Assembly: GCA_903890485.1 (NCBI GenBank)
Contig: CAITBM010000116.1
Location: forward strand, 124,001-188,000
DNA length: 64,000 nt
Direction of reading: 5' to 3'
Origin: an uncultured Opitutaceae bacterium
GTDB lineage: Bacteria; Verrucomicrobiota; Verrucomicrobiia; Opitutales; Opitutaceae
Under the pieces are notes generated by a model. That model was not told where the DNA came from and did not search any database. It saw only the letters and a list, made by a program, of their open reading frames with translations. Both the position numbers and the translations under genes were made by a program. The stretch's first letter is position 1. Every line of letters begins with the position of its first letter. Below, piece after piece: positions 54,763 to 63,324 of the stretch.

Positions 54763-56705
54763 TTTTGCCCTCCCCGGGCCTCGATCGCGCGAAGCCACTC
54801 AAGGTTGTCGCTGGCGTCCTTGTAGCCCGGCTTCAGGGCGAGTGCGCGCCCGAACTCCGCCCTCGCCTCTGCCAGTCTCCCGGCCTCGGCCAGCAGGCCG
54901 CCCAGGTTGTTGTGGGCCTCGGCTGCCCCGGGATCGATGCGGATCGCCTCCCGGTACTCGGCCATCGCCTCGGCCGGTCGGCCGAGTTGGACCAGCACGT
55001 TTCCGTGGGCGGCGTGGGCCTCGGCGTAGCCGGGGCTCAGCCGGACAGCCGCTTGGTAGGCCTCGTCGGCCCCTCGCAACTCCCCTAGCTCCACCAGGCA
55101 CCCACCCAGGTCGAAACAGGCGTCCGCCCGGCCGGGATCGAGCTTCAGCGCCACGCGGTACTCGTCCGCAGCGTCGGCGTGTCGGCCAACCAGGTCGAGC
55201 GCCTCGCCGAGCCGGCAGTGGACGGACGGGTCATTGGGCAGGGAGACCAGCGCCGCCCTGAACTCCTCGACCGCCTCGCCCGGGCGTCCGCCCGCCGCAA
55301 GGGCCTTTCCGAGGTTGTAATGCGCCGTGGCGAACGCAGGAACAAGGTGAAGGGCCCGCCTGAAGTCCGCGATGGCGGCGTCGCCCCTCCCTCGGTCCGC
55401 CTCGATGACCCCCAGGTTGTTCCAGGCCCCCGCATTGGCAGGGACCTTGGCCGCCACGTCGCTCCAGAACTCAAGGGGCCCCTGGTAGACCTTGCAGCGC
55501 TCGACCGTGAGCGCGGCCAGGGCCATTGCCGCAACGAAGACCACTCCGGTGAACCCGCGGCCCGGGCCCAAGCGCCTTTCCAGGGCCACGCAAGCAAGCA
55601 CGGCAAGGCTCGCGAGCGGCAGGTACATGCGGTGCTCGGCCATGATCTCCGTGGCCACCGGAATGAAGCTCGACGACGGCGCCAGGGTCACCAGGAACCA
55701 GGCGCCCAGGAAACCCAGTGCCGGGGAGCGAACGAGACCGATCCCCGTCACCACTCCAATCAGGACGGCCGCACAGGCTCCCAGGGCCACAGCCACGGGT
55801 GATCCTGCCAGGAGCCGGCCGTAGTCACCCACGAGCGGGTACGGCCAGACCGACAGCTTCAAGTAATGAAGGACCGCCTCAAACTGGGTGAGCAGGTAAG
55901 CCCACCAGGACACTCCCGCGCCAAATCCCGCAGTCCCGGAGCGTCCTCCCGTGCCCGCAACGAGCAGGGCGAGCGGGATCCAGCTGGCCATTAGACCCAC
56001 CAGGACCGACCGGTGGCGACGCCACGACTCCCCGAACGATCCCGAAACAAAACAGCGGTCGTAGAGGAGCACCAGGAGGGGGGCGGTCGCCATCGACTCC
56101 TTGGTCCCCACGCCCAGGAGGCAGGAGAGGAAGGCCACGCCCGACCACAGGGCCTTGCGGGGGCCTCCCTCGGCGTGCCGAATGAACGCATAGAGGGTCA
56201 GCAGGTAGAGGAACCCCATCAAGGACTCCGCGCGCTGGATGACATAGGCCACCGACTCGGTCTGGAGCGGGTGAAGCGCCCAAAGGAGGGAGGAGGCGAA
56301 CGCGATCGCCAGGGCCCTCGCGGGCGAGAGGGCGCCGGCTGCAGGCATCGCAAGGGTCCTGCGGACGATGCCAAAGAGGACAAGGGAGGCGGCCACATGG
56401 ATCGCGATGCTCACGGCGTGGTAGCCCCAGGGGTTCACGCCTCCGAGCGCATAATTGAGGGCCAGGGAGACGTTCAACACCGGCCGCCCAGTCACCGTTG
56501 CGCCCCCCCTCGGGAAGAGGGCGTCAAACAGGTGCCGGATCGTCGGGTTGCCCGGGACCGAATCAATGTCGTCAAAGAGGAACGCCCCGCCGAGTGACCC
56601 GAGGTAGGCACATCCCACCGCAACCCCGATGGCCACCGCGCAAAGAGCGAGCGCCCGCCGCGGGTCGCGCGCCTGGGCCGGGCGGGGCTTCTTGGGGGCC
56701 ATCAT
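54759..56705 (-). CDS. TMTC-like membrane protein with C-terminal TPR repeats (first of three)
   Basis: This 648-residue protein starts the TMTC-like operon. The acidic pair is GGAFLFDDIDSVPGNPTIRH (Asp45-46), and LHPLQTESVAYVIQRAESLMG matches the conserved second loop of TMTC proteins, which usually carries ...TEAV...RAELL. About six TPRs form the C-terminal third (AWNNLGVIEADRGR onward). It follows a strong terminator that isolates it from the TonB receptor gene. The next gene overlaps its stop. The most likely role is glycosylation of exported proteins; no polyprenyl-sugar synthase is nearby. Confidence 0.83.
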   Translation of the reverse strand: MMAPKKPRPAQARDPRRALALCAVAIGVAVGCAYLGSLGGAFLFDDIDSVPGNPTIRHLFDALFPRGGATVTGRPVLNVSLALNYALGGVNPWGYHAVSIAIHVAASLVLFGIVRRTLAMPAAGALSPARALAIAFASSLLWALHPLQTESVAYVIQRAESLMGFLYLLTLYAFIRHAEGGPRKALWSGVAFLSCLLGVGTKESMATAPLLVLLYDRCFVSGSFGESWRRHRSVLVGLMASWIPLALLVAGTGGRSGTAGFGAGVSWWAYLLTQFEAVLHYLKLSVWPYPLVGDYGRLLAGSPVAVALGACAAVLIGVVTGIGLVRSPALGFLGAWFLVTLAPSSSFIPVATEIMAEHRMYLPLASLAVLACVALERRLGPGRGFTGVVFVAAMALAALTVERCKVYQGPLEFWSDVAAKVPANAGAWNNLGVIEADRGRGDAAIADFRRALHLVPAFATAHYNLGKALAAGGRPGEAVEEFRAALVSLPNDPSVHCRLGEALDLVGRHADAADEYRVALKLDPGRADACFDLGGCLVELGELRGADEAYQAAVRLSPGYAEAHAAHGNVLVQLGRPAEAMAEYREAIRIDPGAAEAHNNLGGLLAEAGRLAEARAEFGRALALKPGYKDASDNLEWLRAIEARGGQK

Positions 56706-56759
56706 GGATTTGGGATCCTATGGGGAGAGCGGGGCCCGCGACAAGCCGCGCGGGGAGTC

Positions 56760-56796
56760 AAAAAAGGAACGGCCGCCCCTCTCGGGGCGGCCGTTC
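56760..56796 (-). terminator. Strong intrinsic terminator of the TonB receptor gene
   Basis: On the minus strand GAACGGCCGCCCC pairs perfectly with GGGGCGGCCGTTC over 13 bp with a 4-base loop, followed by CC and six T residues. It lies about 40 bp after the receptor stop and before the TMTC-like operon, so the two are separate transcripts. Confidence 0.88.
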
Positions 56797-56833
56797 GCAT
56801 TCGGGTCGTTAAACCCGCCTGTCGTCGCGATTC

Positions 56834-59800
56834 TTAGAACTCGACGCGGGCGCCGACCTGCAGCTGCCAGCGCGAGAGATCCGAGTAGATCGTCGAGAAC
56901 CCGAGGGTGCCCGGGTTGAACGTGTAGATGTACTGGTTCTTCACGGGATCGTAGCCGGTGCCGGCGACCGTCTTCGTGATGAACGAGTTGTTATAGTTGT
57001 TCACGATACCGTACTTGCTGTTGATCAGGTTCGCGAAGTTGAAGCAGTCGGCGAAGAGCACCATGCGCACATCGCCGTGGATCGGGATCTGCTGCTCCAG
57101 GTGGAGGTTGAGCGTCGACTGCTCCCCGGCGTTGGCCGAGTTGCGGGGGACGATCTTGCCCGACCACTTGGCGAGCTCGGGCGTGCCTGCGAGGTAGGTG
57201 AAGAATTTCGCCTCCTCCGTCGCGCTCAGCCAGCGGACATTCGGGTCGCTCGGGCCGGTCGGGACGTAGAAGAGACCTTCACCGGTGATGCCGGCGCCGC
57301 TCGGGTCGCCCTTGAACACGAAGCTGTAGGCAGATCCGGTCTGGGTGATGAACTGAGCCGAGATCGCGGTCGCCGCGTTCGGGCCCTTCATGAAGTGGAA
57401 CTCACGGGTGCCCGTGATCACCAGCTTGTTCGGGACCGAGTAGTTCGAACGGTAGGCGATGTTGTCGTTCGGGTTGATGTACGGCTGTGAGGTGAAGCCC
57501 GAACCGGCAACGGAGGAGGTGAACGGCGCCACCTGCGTGGCGTGCGTGTACGTGTAGCCGATGCTGAGCGCCCAGTCGTCGATCAGGGGACGGGAGAGCA
57601 TGAGCGTATACTCCTGGCTTCCACCCTTGCTGGTGTTCGTGAGGTCATAGACCGCGCCCAGCGTCTTATGCTGGAAGAGGACAAGGGGGCTGTTCGAGAC
57701 CGAGTTGTAGTAGCCCGCCGGGGCGGAGGCCTGGACGTAGGCGTTGCCGATGCTGCTCGCCGTGCCTGGCGTGATGTTGCCGGCATAGCGGATACGGCCA
57801 TCGGGAAGCGTGAGGGGGCCGGAAGCCGGGAGCGCGTACGGGTTGATCTGCTGGTAGAACACGTCCTTGTTGACCTGGGTCATGTCGACCTCGGCGGTCG
57901 CCACCATGTGCAGGAACGGCAGCTCGCGATCAACGGCCAGGTTCTCCTTCCACGTGGAGGGCCAGTGGAAGTTCTTGTCCGTGATGTCGATCGAAGGCGC
58001 GGCCGTGGAGGCCACGCCGTTGATGATGCTGTTCACCTGGCCGGCGTTGTTGAACGCGTTCTCAACCCAGACGACCGGGTTTTGGCCGAGGAAGAGCCCG
58101 ACGCCACCGCGAAGCTGTGTCTTCAGCTTCGTGCCGAATTGGTAGTTGAAGCCGATGCGCGGGGAGACCGTGTAGTTGCCGCTCATCGTGGTCGAATTCG
58201 AATACCCGAAGGCGTTCGAGAAGAGCAGGCTGTTGATCGGCTTCTGCGGCTCGTAGGGGTAGTCCATGCGGAGGCCGCCGACCACCGTCAGCTGCGAGTT
58301 TGGCTTCCAGGTGTCCTGGATCAGCGGGGCGATATCGAGCAGGTAGTAGTGCGAGACCGCCTGGCTGAAGGAGGTGAAATACGGGGTCGCCGGGGTCGCC
58401 ACTGTGGACTGGAAGACCTTGCCAGCCAGGAAGTCGCTCACGCTGTTGAACGTAAAGCTTCCAATCGCGTTCGGGATGAACGTGTCGGTGTAGCCCGTGC
58501 GGTCAAACTGGGCGCCAAACTTGAACGTATGGTTGCCGTAGGCGTAGGTGCCGTAGGCGTGCTCCTCCTGCTCCCACGTGTAGATGTTGTTGTCCTGGTA
58601 GGCCCAGTAGGTGCCGGTGAACACCGTTCCCGTGGTGATTTCCTTGGCCTGGGTGACCTGATAGCCGTCGACGCCATTGATCGTGATAGCCGGAAGCTTC
58701 GGGCCATCGAGCGTCGCGGTGCCGTTGTACCTCTTGTAGGTGCCCTCGATTTCCGTGTGGAAGTCGGGGATGAAGTGGCTCCAGTCGCTGTTCAGCTGAG
58801 CCGTGTACGACTGGTCGGAACGGTTGGAGTTGTACCAGGACGTCTCGAAGTCGGTCGTCGTGGACCCGGTGTAGTTGTAGAACACCGGCGCGTCGCCCTT
58901 CGTGTGGCGGAAGGTGAAGGCGAACTTCTGGGTGTCGGAGATGTTCCAGTCGATCTTGCCGACGAAGTTCTGCTCCCAGGTGTGGTTGATCGCCGACATT
59001 GGGCCCGGGTCATAGGTGTAGGTGTGGCCGCCGACCGTGTAGCCGTTCTTCAGGGCATTGACGATCTGGCCGACCTGCGTCGTCCCCAGGGTGGTACCAA
59101 GCGGGATGAAATTCTGCGGAGGGGCGGCGGCGAGCTGACGGAAGGCGTCATAGCCGACGAAGAAGAAGAGCTTATCCTTGATGATCGGGCCGCCGATCGT
59201 GGCTCCCGTCGTGTGCTGCTGGGTGGGCTCGTGCTTGCCGAGGATGCCGACCACCGGGTCGGGTCCGCGGAAGTTCGTGCCGGTGTAGATGGCGTAGACC
59301 GAGCCGTGGTACTGGTTGGTGCCGGACTTCAGGTTCACGTCGAGGACGCCGCCCAGGAAGCCGCTGTACACCACGTCAAACGGGTTGATCGAAAGCGCGG
59401 CCGAGCTGATCCACTCCGGCGGGATCGGGTTGCGAAGGCCGGCGTAGCCGTTGGAGTTGAGGCCGAAGTTGTCGGCCGCCGAGACGCCGTCCACTAGGAT
59501 CGCGTTCTCACGGGGATTCTGCCCCGAGACGCTGAACGTGTAGGCCGGGTCCGACGGGGAAACCTGCTGCACGACCGCGCGGGGGTCGACATTCTCGAAG
59601 TCCTGTAGGTCGCGCCGGATCGTGGTGATCTGGCTGATCGTCTTCGGGGTGTAGCTTGAGCCCGTGCCGATGACGCTCGAGTCGAACTGGGACGTGCTCG
59701 CACTCTCGCTAACCTTGAAGGCCTCGAGGCGAACGACCTCCGTGCCGAGCACGAGGTCCACCGAGTCCGTCACGCCGAGGTGGAGGTACACATCGGGCTT

Positions 59801-60091
59801 CTCCCCCGGGGGCTGGCCCGCGGCGGTCGCGGTGACAGTATAGGGGCCGCCGGGCGTGAGGCCCTGGAGGCTGTATTGGCCCGTCGAGCGGGTGACTGCG
59901 GAATATTTGGAGCCGGTGTTGACCTGAACCACCGTGACGGTGGCTCCCACCACGGGTTTTCCCGTGGAATCGCTCACGAAACCGGAGAGGCCGGACGTCG
60001 TAACGCCTTGGCCGAACATTGTTGCGGTGGTCAGGACCAGGGCGAGAACCCCAGACCAAATCCAACTTACGGAACGGATCGTCTTTTTCAT
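56834..60091 (-). CDS. TonB-dependent outer-membrane receptor, Oar-like
   Basis: This 1085-residue outer-membrane protein has an N-terminal signal peptide (WIWSGVLALVLTTATMFGQ) and then a carboxypeptidase-regulatory-like beta domain (about 30-115; GLSGFVSDSTGKPVVGATVTVV). A plug domain follows with SGQNPRENAILVDGVSAADN, then a long barrel rich in Tyr, Asn and Thr. The last residues LQVGARVEF end in Phe, a barrel-assembly signal. Oar-like receptors import large or unknown substrates in TonB-dependent bacteria and often have no known ligand. The ATG at 60091 (MKKTIRSV) is preferred over a start nine codons upstream. It is divergent from an ECF sigma gene 339 bp away; no FecR anti-sigma is present. 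Confidence 0.92.
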   Translation of the reverse strand: MKKTIRSVSWIWSGVLALVLTTATMFGQGVTTSGLSGFVSDSTGKPVVGATVTVVQVNTGSKYSAVTRSTGQYSLQGLTPGGPYTVTATAAGQPPGEKPDVYLHLGVTDSVDLVLGTEVVRLEAFKVSESASTSQFDSSVIGTGSSYTPKTISQITTIRRDLQDFENVDPRAVVQQVSPSDPAYTFSVSGQNPRENAILVDGVSAADNFGLNSNGYAGLRNPIPPEWISSAALSINPFDVVYSGFLGGVLDVNLKSGTNQYHGSVYAIYTGTNFRGPDPVVGILGKHEPTQQHTTGATIGGPIIKDKLFFFVGYDAFRQLAAAPPQNFIPLGTTLGTTQVGQIVNALKNGYTVGGHTYTYDPGPMSAINHTWEQNFVGKIDWNISDTQKFAFTFRHTKGDAPVFYNYTGSTTTDFETSWYNSNRSDQSYTAQLNSDWSHFIPDFHTEIEGTYKRYNGTATLDGPKLPAITINGVDGYQVTQAKEITTGTVFTGTYWAYQDNNIYTWEQEEHAYGTYAYGNHTFKFGAQFDRTGYTDTFIPNAIGSFTFNSVSDFLAGKVFQSTVATPATPYFTSFSQAVSHYYLLDIAPLIQDTWKPNSQLTVVGGLRMDYPYEPQKPINSLLFSNAFGYSNSTTMSGNYTVSPRIGFNYQFGTKLKTQLRGGVGLFLGQNPVVWVENAFNNAGQVNSIINGVASTAAPSIDITDKNFHWPSTWKENLAVDRELPFLHMVATAEVDMTQVNKDVFYQQINPYALPASGPLTLPDGRIRYAGNITPGTASSIGNAYVQASAPAGYYNSVSNSPLVLFQHKTLGAVYDLTNTSKGGSQEYTLMLSRPLIDDWALSIGYTYTHATQVAPFTSSVAGSGFTSQPYINPNDNIAYRSNYSVPNKLVITGTREFHFMKGPNAATAISAQFITQTGSAYSFVFKGDPSGAGITGEGLFYVPTGPSDPNVRWLSATEEAKFFTYLAGTPELAKWSGKIVPRNSANAGEQSTLNLHLEQQIPIHGDVRMVLFADCFNFANLINSKYGIVNNYNNSFITKTVAGTGYDPVKNQYIYTFNPGTLGFSTIYSDLSRWQLQVGARVEF

Positions 60092-60430
60092 TTTTAGGTA
60101 GCTTATAGCGGAAGCCAAAGGGATCCCTAGGTGAGGGTCCTTTTGTGTTAGCGAAAACGTGAATCTAAGCCGATAGCCACATCGGCGACTCCCCCCCAGT
60201 CAAGCATCGAAGTTCAGGGGGAACCAACGTCGCAAAAACGTAACTAGATGGCGCTACGCTGGGGCCGTGCCGAATGCCCTGTTTTTACAAAAATCCTAGT
60301 GCAATGTGCACGATTTTGGCTCGGTTCATCGAAAGCCAATGTTACACAATACGAGCTAATATACTACACTGCAGTTTCTTACGAATAACTTACAAAGATT
60401 GGCATAAGCTAAGGTACATAAGCGGCGCGA
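60092..60430. promoter_or_regulatory. Divergent intergenic region between the TonB receptor and ECF sigma genes
   Basis: These 339 bp hold no gene. They must carry both divergent promoters. A dyad TTGGCT (60316-60321) / AGCCAA (60334-60339) with a 12-bp spacer and an AT-rich block with TATACT around 60360 lie on the sigma side. A C-run and G-run (CCCCC ... CAGGGGG) near 60187-60220 could form a stem. None of these is proven as a promoter. Confidence 0.4.
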
Positions 60431-61108
60431 ATGAATCCAGAAGCCCTTATTGATGCAGAACTCGTGCGGAAATTTAACGGCGGAGACGCGTCCGCCTTTA
60501 GCGAAATCATGAACCGCCACAAGTCGCGGATTTTCTCCGCGGCCATGGCACTTTTGCGCAACCATGCCGATGCCGAAGAGATCACCCAGGACACCTTCGT
60601 GAGAGCCCACCGCGGGCTCTCCACTTTCCGGGGAGAATCCTCCCTGGCGACCTGGCTTCACCGGATCGCCGTCAACCTCGCCCGGAACCGTTATTGGTAC
60701 TTCTTCCGCAGGCGCCGACACGTCACCCTCTCCCTTGACGCCGCGATAGGACCCGACGGCGATGCGACCTTCTCCGAGCTTCTCTCCGCCGCATCGCCCG
60801 ACCCCTCCCAGGAGAGCTCCCGGAACGAATTCGTGGACAAGGTGGAATCGTGCATGGACGGGCTCGAGGCCTCCCACCGCGACATCCTGGCGATGCGCAG
60901 TGTCCTCGACCAGTCCTACGAGGATATTGCCCAGACCCTCGGGATCAACGTCGGCACGGTCAAGAGCCGCATCGCCCGGGCCCGGGAGCGCCTCCGCCAG
61001 CGTCTTGCCGAGGAATGCCCCGAATTCTCCCGAGACAGCGACCCTGCAGGCTGGTTTGAGCCGGCCCGCGGCGAGGGCCAGATGGCGGCCTACGGCGCCC
61101 TGGTCTAG
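60431..61108 (+). CDS. RpoE-like ECF sigma factor
   Basis: This 225-residue sigma factor has region 2 at about 20-90 (ADAEEITQDTFVRAHRGLSTFRGES, LATWLHRIAVNLARNRYWYFFRRRRH) and region 4 at about 145-195 (YEDIAQTLGINVGTVKSRIARARERLRQRL). The conserved cores are complete. A C-terminal tail of about 30 residues (FSRDSDPAGWFEPARGEGQ) is extra. No anti-sigma gene is adjacent, since the next gene is convergent. Its control is therefore not visible; its position opposite the TonB receptor suggests a link, though this may be coincidence. Confidence 0.9.
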   Translation: MNPEALIDAELVRKFNGGDASAFSEIMNRHKSRIFSAAMALLRNHADAEEITQDTFVRAHRGLSTFRGESSLATWLHRIAVNLARNRYWYFFRRRRHVTLSLDAAIGPDGDATFSELLSAASPDPSQESSRNEFVDKVESCMDGLEASHRDILAMRSVLDQSYEDIAQTLGINVGTVKSRIARARERLRQRLAEECPEFSRDSDPAGWFEPARGEGQMAAYGALV

Positions 61109-62223
61109 CGCGCCTCTAGCCCCAGGAATCGCTCAAGGCGGCCGACGGCGTCCATAGAGGCGTGGCCGCGCCGCACTTTGCGCGAGACCACCGAGAGGCG
61201 ACCCTGGCTCCGGTCAGCCTTCAGGTCCACGTGGCCCACGATCTCGGTCCCTGAAAGGACGGGAAGCGCGTAGTAACCCCGCTTTCGCAGGCGCTCGGGG
61301 GTGTAGGCCTCCCAGATGTAGTCGAACGCCCATACCCTGCGGGTCATCGGCCTATCGTAGATCATGGGATCAAGCGGAGCCAGGAGCTGGACATCGGTGG
61401 GGCGCTCCCCCGCCCCTGCTGCGTCCAGGAGGGCGGCATCCTCCTTCAGGATGTGGACTACGGGCCCCCGATCGACGCGGACGGGCTCCACCAGGCCTTC
61501 CACGAGCTCGAGTTCCCGCTTATTTAGGGAAACGAGCCGCAATTGCTTCAGACGGAGCGTGGCCAGCCACCGGCACGTCTCCTTCTCGCTGGCTTCGGGG
61601 AGCGCAAGCGCAGAGGACGGGAGCACGCGCTCGGGAAGGTCGTAGATCCTCCGGTTCTTCTCGCGGCCCGAGATAAGGAGCCGGCCCTGGAAAAAGAGCT
61701 TCTGGAGGGTCGCCTTGCCCAGCGTCGCCGCGCCCCAGACTTTCCGCCCCTTCCTGGTGTCGGCGAACGCCTCGCTCGACTTGGGGCCCTCCGCGGCAAT
61801 GCGCTCAAGGACGTGACCTGCCATCTCCTTCTCCCGGGGCGTCAGTTTGCCGGACCAGGCGCCCGGCGTCCGGGACCTCCGGCGCATCTCCTTGTGCAGG
61901 TGGGGCCACGCCTCAAGAGGAAACGCGACCAGTATCCCCCGGTTCGGGACCGGCAGATGGTGCTCAAAGGCCCTCCTGGATTCGGGCCCAAGTGCGGTGC
62001 CGTCACCGTGGAGGTACCTGAAAAGGTCCCCTTCCCGGTAGTCCTCCACCCGCAAACGTAGGATGTGGTCGTGCATTCTTCCGCAAACGTTGATCGGATC
62101 GATCTGGACGTACCCGAGGTGCCGCAGCGCGGCATCGACGCCCGCCAGCCTGCGGTCGATCCGATGCGCCCTCCGCAAGAAGGCGCGGGCCTCTTCGAGG
62201 GTGAGCTCTCTCACTCGACTCAC
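61105..62223 (-). CDS. YcaQ/AlkZ-like winged-helix DNA glycosylase family protein
   Basis: This 372-residue protein belongs to the winged-helix family (HTH_42) that includes E. coli YcaQ, an interstrand-crosslink DNA glycosylase. The N-terminal AHRIDRRLAGVDAALRHLGYVQIDPINV and the later LLAPLDPMIYDRPMTRRVWAFDY are the family signatures. The C-terminal wing reads GTEIVGHVDLKADR. The family's catalytic QxQ/QxD motif is probably the QID in YVQIDPINV; this assignment is tentative. It converges on the sigma gene with a 4-bp stop overlap, and its start lies just after the amidase stop, which overlaps it by 4 bp on the same strand. Confidence 0.86.
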   Translation of the reverse strand: MSRVRELTLEEARAFLRRAHRIDRRLAGVDAALRHLGYVQIDPINVCGRMHDHILRLRVEDYREGDLFRYLHGDGTALGPESRRAFEHHLPVPNRGILVAFPLEAWPHLHKEMRRRSRTPGAWSGKLTPREKEMAGHVLERIAAEGPKSSEAFADTRKGRKVWGAATLGKATLQKLFFQGRLLISGREKNRRIYDLPERVLPSSALALPEASEKETCRWLATLRLKQLRLVSLNKRELELVEGLVEPVRVDRGPVVHILKEDAALLDAAGAGERPTDVQLLAPLDPMIYDRPMTRRVWAFDYIWEAYTPERLRKRGYYALPVLSGTEIVGHVDLKADRSQGRLSVVSRKVRRGHASMDAVGRLERFLGLEAR

Positions 62224-63311
62224 GGACCGGGTGAGGGGCGCGTGGGCTGGGACCGAACGGGAGCACCCGTGGCCGACGGCGGGACGGAGGGTGCCGCAGC
62301 CGGCGCAACCGAGGCTGGGCTCGCCCGCCTGACAAGCTCCGCGTAGTCCTGGATCCCCGAAAGGATCGCCGAGGCGATCGTGTCCCGGTAGGCGGCCGTG
62401 GCCAGCCGGACGCTCTCCGACTCGCTAGATAGAAAAGCAGGCTCAACCAGGACACCGGGGCACTTGAGCATGCGCAGGACCCCCAGGTGCTCGAATTTCT
62501 CGCCGCGGTCGCCCGTCTTAAGGGCGTCCAGGAGCCGCCGGTGCATGACCCCGGACAAGACGGTGTTCCACCGGTTGAAATCGTTGATGGGGGCCTCCCT
62601 CGACTCGGAGTCGTCCTTCTCCCCCGGGCTCCACGAATTCGTCGAGCGCTGGGACCTGGGAGGAAAAGAGAGAATCTCGACGCCCGTCGTCTTCGTATTC
62701 GGGTAAAGGGAATTGAAGTGAATGCTCACGAAGAGGTCCGCCCGTGCCTGGTTGGCTATTTCCGAGCGGATCTGCTTTGCCACGTCGACATCGGTCTCGC
62801 GGGTCATGACGACCACGTAGCCCGCCGCCTCCAGGAGCCGCTTGAGCCGGAGCGCCACGTCGAGCGTGTAGGTCTTCTCCATCGTTCCGAGGGCCCGGTT
62901 CTCGGTGCCGTGGTCGAGGCCCCCGTGTCCCGGGTCGACCGCGATCACATGCGGGACCCTGGGCGGGGCGCCGCACAACTCGGGCCTGAGGCGCGGCAGA
63001 AGGTGCGCCTCGAAGTCGGTGCGGCTCAGGTAGAAGGTTCCCCCTCGGTCCACGACGGGGTCCCCGAAGAACACCCGAAGGCCCTTCACGTCGGTCTCGC
63101 GGCTCTGGTCGGCGAACCGGGCCACGGGCTGGGCGCCGTCCTTCACCATTACGGTCGATGGCGGAATCGAGCGCTCGACGCGCATCCCCAGGCGCGCGAC
63201 AGAGTCGTCAAGGCTCACATACTCCAGCCCGTTGTAGCGGATCGACGCGGGCTCCGCCCGCACCAGGCACGCGGCCAGCACGAAGAGCAGGAGTAACGGC
63301 GCCGGGCGCAT
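62220..63311 (-). CDS. N-acetylmuramoyl-L-alanine amidase (Amidase_3)
   Basis: This exported zinc amidase of about 363 residues cleaves the lactyl-amide bond of peptidoglycan stem peptides. A signal peptide (LLLLFVLAACLVRAEPA) is followed by a region of about 100 residues resembling the copper-amine-oxidase-like N-domain. The amidase domain follows with HVIAVDPGHGGLDHG (first zinc His), FVSIHFNSL (third ligand) and PGVLVEPAFLSS with the catalytic Glu. A Pro/Ala-rich tail ends the protein. The ATG at 63311 lies 13 bp after the infC stop, so the two are probably cotranscribed. The longer frame to 63392 overlaps infC. Confidence 0.92.
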   Translation of the reverse strand: MRPAPLLLLFVLAACLVRAEPASIRYNGLEYVSLDDSVARLGMRVERSIPPSTVMVKDGAQPVARFADQSRETDVKGLRVFFGDPVVDRGGTFYLSRTDFEAHLLPRLRPELCGAPPRVPHVIAVDPGHGGLDHGTENRALGTMEKTYTLDVALRLKRLLEAAGYVVVMTRETDVDVAKQIRSEIANQARADLFVSIHFNSLYPNTKTTGVEILSFPPRSQRSTNSWSPGEKDDSESREAPINDFNRWNTVLSGVMHRRLLDALKTGDRGEKFEHLGVLRMLKCPGVLVEPAFLSSESESVRLATAAYRDTIASAILSGIQDYAELVRRASPASVAPAAAPSVPPSATGAPVRSQPTRPSPGP

Positions 63312-63324
63312 GGCCGCGGCGCTC

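Noticed and set aside
57542-59497. 651-residue open frame antisense to the TonB receptor
   Set aside because: Composition is Arg/Val/Asp-rich and repetitive, as produced by the reverse strand of a GC-rich gene; the TonB receptor on the other strand is unmistakable.
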